NCBI RefSeq assembly: GCF_000378385.1
Contig: NZ_KB899663.1
Coordinates: forward strand, 227,417 to 291,416
DNA: 64,000 nt
Direction: 5' to 3'
Source of the DNA: Paenibacillus daejeonensis DSM 15491
GTDB taxonomy: Bacteria > Bacillota > Bacilli > Paenibacillales > Paenibacillaceae
The notes beneath the pieces were generated by a model. That model ran no database searches, was not told the origin of the DNA, and saw only the letters and a list, made by a program, of their open reading frames with translations. The position numbers and the translations under genes were made by a program. Below are positions 60,255 to 64,000 of this stretch, one piece after another (the stretch's first letter is position 1; each line of letters begins with the position of its first letter).

Positions 60255-61655
60255 ATGACACAAGCAGTGCAGCCGCTGGCGGTGAGCCGGTGCGGACGAT
60301 ATCTGGAGCGGGCAGACGGTTCAGCCTTTTTCTGGTTGGGTGATACAGCGTGGGAGCTATTCCACAAGCTGACCCGCGAGGAGGCGCAGGTCTATCTCGA
60401 TATCCGGGCCGAGCAGGGCTTCACCGTCATCCAGGCGGTGGCGCTTGCTGAGCTGGACGGCCTTCAGACACCTAACGCTTATGGGAGGCTGCCGTTTCAA
60501 ATAGTTGAGAGCGCTACCACCACCCAGGAGACGGAAGACGTTGATGCGCAAGAGACTGGATCCCATGCTGCGCCCAGCCTGCTCATTCCTGACACGGACG
60601 GACCGTATTCCTATTGGGATCATGTCGATGCCATCGTCTCTCTGGCGGCCGAGCGGGGGCTCTACATCGCATTGCTGCCGACATGGGGAGATAAATTCAA
60701 CCGCAAGTGGGGGCTTGGTCCGGAAGTGTTCGCGCCAGAGAATGCCGCTTACTATGGGAATTGGCTGGGCGAACGATACCGCAGTCAGACGAATGTGATC
60801 TGGGTGCTGGGCGGCGATCGTCCACTGGAGAGCGAGCAGCACTGCGCGATTGTAGATGCCATGGCTGCCGGATTGAAGGAAGGGGACGGAGGGAGTCATC
60901 TGATGTCATTCCATCCGCCGGGGGCTGCCTCTTCAGCTGATCATGTGCATGATCGCCCATGGGTGGACTTTCATATGATTCAGTCAGGTCATGGGGAAGC
61001 CGAGATTACCAACTACCGTCGGATAGAGAGGGATTACTCGCTAACGCCGGTACGTCCGGTGCTGGATGCCGAGCCCTGCTACGAGGATCATCCCGTCGCT
61101 TTCCGACCGGAGAACGGCTATTTTGACGAGGCCGATGTGCGCCGAGCCGCCTATTATGCGATGCTCTCCGGCGCGTTTGGCCATACGTACGGCCATCACT
61201 CGGTCTGGCCGATGAGCGATGGCCTGTATGCTTCGGTGGCGTTTGACGAGCCGGGCGTGTACTTCATTATGTCTTGGAAGGAAGCGCTGCTGCGGCCAGG
61301 GGCCGAGCAGATGCGTCATCTGCGCAAGCTGCTGGAACGCCAGGTCTGGCCCCACTTGAAGCCGGATCAGGAGCTGCTGGCAGCCAATCTGGAGGGTGCA
61401 GCCTATTGCGTCGCCGCACGCTGCGGTAGCGAAGCGCTCATCTACAGCCCCCAAGGTCTGTATGTTGATGCCAGGCTGGATCGTCTCGGCAGCGGAGTGA
61501 TTCAGGCGTCCTGGTATGACCCGCGCGATGGCAGCTGGTCAGAGACGGGGCAGCATGCCGCTAACGGCACAGTGCGCTTCTATGCGCCTACCAGCGGTCG
61601 GGGACAAGATTGGATACTCTGTCTGCGGAGGGAGGATGGCGAATGTACAAAGTAA
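60255..61655 (+). CDS. DUF4038 glycoside hydrolase-like protein
   Basis: Protein of 466 residues. The N-terminal DUF4038 TIM barrel has AFFWLGDTAWELFHKLTREEA, SQTNVIWVLGGDRPL and a later YYAMLSGAFGHTYGHHSVWP. The C-terminal ~100 residues are the collagen-binding-like sandwich domain that often ends these proteins (FYAPTSGRGQDWILCL). It lacks a signal peptide, so it acts inside the cell, probably on imported oligosaccharides. The ATG at 60255 follows CGGGGGA; the longer frame from 60180 is unsupported. Its stop overlaps the YesN gene by 13 bp. Confidence 0.87.
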   Translation: MTQAVQPLAVSRCGRYLERADGSAFFWLGDTAWELFHKLTREEAQVYLDIRAEQGFTVIQAVALAELDGLQTPNAYGRLPFQIVESATTTQETEDVDAQETGSHAAPSLLIPDTDGPYSYWDHVDAIVSLAAERGLYIALLPTWGDKFNRKWGLGPEVFAPENAAYYGNWLGERYRSQTNVIWVLGGDRPLESEQHCAIVDAMAAGLKEGDGGSHLMSFHPPGAASSADHVHDRPWVDFHMIQSGHGEAEITNYRRIERDYSLTPVRPVLDAEPCYEDHPVAFRPENGYFDEADVRRAAYYAMLSGAFGHTYGHHSVWPMSDGLYASVAFDEPGVYFIMSWKEALLRPGAEQMRHLRKLLERQVWPHLKPDQELLAANLEGAAYCVAARCGSEALIYSPQGLYVDARLDRLGSGVIQASWYDPRDGSWSETGQHAANGTVRFYAPTSGRGQDWILCLRREDGECTK

Positions 61656-63262
61656 TCATTGTCGAGGATGAGATGCTGGTCCGCATTGGTCTGAAAAACT
61701 CCGTGGATTGGAGCCGTTACGGCATGGAGGTCATCGCTGATCTGCCCGACGGGCAAGCGGCTTGGGAGCTCTACGAGCGCGAGCGTCCGGATGTGATTAT
61801 TACGGATATCCGGATGCCGCGTATGGACGGCATGGAGCTGATCGCCCATATCCGCAAGCAGGACAAGGAGACGCGGATCATCGTGCTCTCTTGCATGGAG
61901 GAGTTCGATCTGGCCCGCAAAGCGCTGGCGCTCGGTGTATCCAACTACATCGTCAAGCTGACCATGACGGAGGAGGAAATTGGCGGCGTGCTGGAGGAGG
62001 TGGCGGCGGAGCTTAGACAGCAGGAGCGTCCGGCAACGGCGGAGGAGCAGGAGCTCTCGACGGCCAATCTGACGTTGCTGAAGGAAAAGATGCTCAAGGA
62101 CTTTATGTATTACGGCATCTTCTCGAGTGAAGAATTCGGAGCATTCGTCAAGCGTCATGGTCTGCGTCTGGAGCCCAGCCGATTGACGGCTGTTATCATG
62201 GAGATGGATCGCTATCCCCAGCTCAAGGCCAAGTTCAAGGACGAGCAGGGCCATCTGATTCAGATGACGCTCATGAACCTCCTTGCTGAGCTTACCCAGG
62301 GACACAAGCGCGGGGAGGTATTTCATCTCGATGAGAAGCATTATTTGCTGCTGCTGAGCTTCGGTGATCTGCCGTCAGAGCAGGCGATCCAGCAGGAGCT
62401 GCAGGTCGTGCTGCACCATATCGCCGCAACGATCCGTACGTATTTTAACGGCTCGGTCAGCTTCGGGATCAGCGGCGTGCTGGGCGGCTACCGCCAGCTG
62501 CCCAAGCTCTATGCCCAGGCGCAGCAGGCGCTTGAAGGCAAGTTCCTTACTGGCATCGGCCAGCTGCACTGGCCGGACCGCCAGCCCTCAGCGGAGCGGG
62601 TCACCGATCTGCTGTCCGAGCTGCGGATGCATGAGCCTCTTCTCCGTCTGCTCTCTCCGATGAAGCAGCAGGAATATGCCCATTACATTGACAGTCTCGA
62701 AGGTGGTCTGGAAGGTCCGCGCAAGCCGCTCGAAATCGTACTGCTCCAGCTCACCCAATGGCTAGGCACTGCGTTGTACGACAATGTGCCGGGGGAGAAG
62801 GCGCTGCTGGTTAGCATAACGGAGCAACTGGAGCAGTCCGATACGCTGCCGGATATGCTGGAGCTGATAAGCGGCTACGCCAGTGAGCTGGCCGAGCAGT
62901 CGCACAGTCAGCTGCATATGAGCGGTGAGATTACGAAGGCGATTCAATACATCAAGCAGCATTACACGCAGAATATCAGTCTTCAGATGGTAGCAGATCA
63001 TGTGAATTTATCAGTGAGCTATCTGAGCAATCTGTTCAAAAAGGAGCTGCAAATCTCTTTTGTCGATTATCTGAACCGCTACCGGATTGAACGGGCCAAG
63101 GAGCTGCTCACCGGCTCCCAGCTGAAGTCGTATGACATCGCGGTACAGGTGGGCTTCTCGCCGGAGTATACGTACTTCAGCAAGGTGTTCAAGAAGGTAA
63201 CGGGGCTGGGCCCCAATGAATACCGCAGGCAGTGGCTATCAGGAACGGGGAGCCCGCGATGA
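61643..63262 (+). CDS. YesN-type response regulator with AraC domain
   Basis: Response regulator of 539 residues. The receiver starts MYKVIIVEDEMLVRIGL, with Asp in IITDIRMPRMDGM and Lys in IVKLTMTEEE. The C-terminal AraC domain has VADHVNLSVSYLSNLFKKEL and VGFSPEYTYFSKVFKKVTGL. The ATG at 61643 follows GGAGGGAGGA within the end of the previous gene. It is coupled to the YesM kinase through ATGA and probably controls the DUF4038 gene or nearby transport genes in response to a sugar. Confidence 0.93.
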   Translation: MYKVIIVEDEMLVRIGLKNSVDWSRYGMEVIADLPDGQAAWELYERERPDVIITDIRMPRMDGMELIAHIRKQDKETRIIVLSCMEEFDLARKALALGVSNYIVKLTMTEEEIGGVLEEVAAELRQQERPATAEEQELSTANLTLLKEKMLKDFMYYGIFSSEEFGAFVKRHGLRLEPSRLTAVIMEMDRYPQLKAKFKDEQGHLIQMTLMNLLAELTQGHKRGEVFHLDEKHYLLLLSFGDLPSEQAIQQELQVVLHHIAATIRTYFNGSVSFGISGVLGGYRQLPKLYAQAQQALEGKFLTGIGQLHWPDRQPSAERVTDLLSELRMHEPLLRLLSPMKQQEYAHYIDSLEGGLEGPRKPLEIVLLQLTQWLGTALYDNVPGEKALLVSITEQLEQSDTLPDMLELISGYASELAEQSHSQLHMSGEITKAIQYIKQHYTQNISLQMVADHVNLSVSYLSNLFKKELQISFVDYLNRYRIERAKELLTGSQLKSYDIAVQVGFSPEYTYFSKVFKKVTGLGPNEYRRQWLSGTGSPR

Positions 63263-64000
63263 AGAAACTCGGCCGGTTCCAAAGCCTGCGCACGCAACTG
63301 ATTATCAGCTTTATGGTAACGAGCCTGCTGGTGCTGCTGGCGGCTTCTTACTATATCTACTCGTACATGCAGGACATGATCCGAGACCAGAACGAGCGGT
63401 TTCTATACCAGCAGTTCCAACAGCTCGATCACAATGTTCATAGCTTGATCAATGATGTCGACCGGCTCTCCAGTCTGTTTCTGCGGGACGATGAGATGCA
63501 GGATCTGCTGGTTAATCTGAGGGACAAGAGCGAGCTGGAGTTTCTTGATTACAAGAATAGTCTGCATGCTCGCATTGCTACGTTCATCGACAACTACAGC
63601 TATGTGCATTCCATCTACCTGACGGCGGAGAACCAGGGCGTGGCAGGCGGCACGGGAATGACCACGCTGGTGCATTCGGATGCCGAGTGGAAGGAGCGTT
63701 TCTTCACCTCTGAGGCTTATCTTCGTTCGCAGGCTGAGTATCCCAAGCTGATTGTGGAGGGGGCCTTCCATGAGTCCTTTTATAATCCGTACAAAACCGC
63801 CGAGACCGGCGGTACCGTCATCTCGATGATGCGCGGCACCCGGGCAATTTACGACCCGCGCGTATCGGCGACGCTTATCTTCAATGTGGACGAGCGGTAT
63901 TTTGCCTCCATCTATGCCAGCTCGCTCGATACGGAGGACGGCGACATGTATATAGTCAACGACGACGGCATGATCGTCTCCAGCAGCCGGCCGGAGCGGG
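63259..64000 (+). CDS. YesM-type sensor histidine kinase (3' end beyond window)
   Basis: N-terminal part (247 codons) of a membrane sensor kinase. A first transmembrane helix (about 12-33, LIISFMVTSLLVLLAASYYI) leads to an extracellular sensor domain that continues past residue 240 (IYDPRVSATLIFNVDERYFA and similar). The HAMP, histidine and ATPase parts lie past the right edge. It overlaps the YesN stop by 4 nt (ATGA). It is the expected partner of the regulator at 61643. Confidence 0.9.
   Translation, partial: MKKLGRFQSLRTQLIISFMVTSLLVLLAASYYIYSYMQDMIRDQNERFLYQQFQQLDHNVHSLINDVDRLSSLFLRDDEMQDLLVNLRDKSELEFLDYKNSLHARIATFIDNYSYVHSIYLTAENQGVAGGTGMTTLVHSDAEWKERFFTSEAYLRSQAEYPKLIVEGAFHESFYNPYKTAETGGTVISMMRGTRAIYDPRVSATLIFNVDERYFASIYASSLDTEDGDMYIVNDDGMIVSSSRPER

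Overview
The window looks like chromosomal DNA of a Paenibacillus-like soil Firmicute. GC content is moderate. Shine-Dalgarno sites are strong, and GTG and TTG starts are common. SigA promoters of the form TTGACA-N16 to N18-TATAAT recur. The gene content is typical of that group: Gfo/Idh/MocA dehydrogenases, YesM/YesN two-component systems, carbohydrate ABC importers without their own ATPase, SLH-domain surface proteins and DUF4038 hydrolases. No rRNA, tRNA, phage, IS element or CRISPR array was recognised.

Region 1 (1-12.2 kb) is carbohydrate use. A GH3 beta-glucosidase cut by the left edge is divergent from an AraC regulator. A large secreted GH114-like protein is divergent from an operon of dehydrogenase, two permeases and a binding lipoprotein. 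A LacI-family regulator follows. The same 12-bp operator lies at the promoters of the secreted enzyme, the transport operon and the lacI gene itself, so these form one small regulon.

Region 2 (12.2-21.0 kb) is an organosulfur operon. It holds a sulfonate-type ATPase, two different permeases, a binding lipoprotein, an NtaA/SnaA-type flavin monooxygenase, a class II aldolase, a cysteine synthase and a gamma-glutamyltransferase. It begins with a structured leader and has a duplicated hairpin element between the permease genes.

Region 3 (21.0-41.5 kb) is mixed. It contains a Ser/Thr kinase facing a small YSSS-repeat protein, with related dispersed repeats on both sides; a 1274-residue SLH surface protein; a YtrABC-like operon; a DEAD-box helicase; repeat-rich spacers; a low-molecular-weight phosphatase with a remnant copy; a DUF6612-like lipoprotein; a divergent PLP enzyme; a MarR plus heterodimeric ABC exporter operon; a zinc-starvation pair (CobW GTPase and zinc-free-type L33); and an XRE/membrane-protein pair.

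Region 4 (41.5-56.2 kb) has an ABC exporter fused to a cyclic-nucleotide-binding domain next to a DUF2277 gene. A sugar or polyol catabolic locus follows: a dehydrogenase, a divergent DeoR regulator, then eight more enzymes with no transporter. Region 5 (56.2-64 kb) has a 48 percent methionine mini-protein, a YesN regulator with an apparent CTG start, an oxalate-decarboxylase-like bicupin, and a DUF4038 protein in an operon with YesN and YesM (cut by the right edge).

Three intergenic tandem arrays at 31.2, 44.1 and 55.8 kb share a 51-52 bp period, and a 187-bp quasi-palindrome lies beside the first. These, the methionine-rich protein, the kinase/YSSS pair, the PLP enzyme and the unmatched catabolic operon are the most novel-looking elements.
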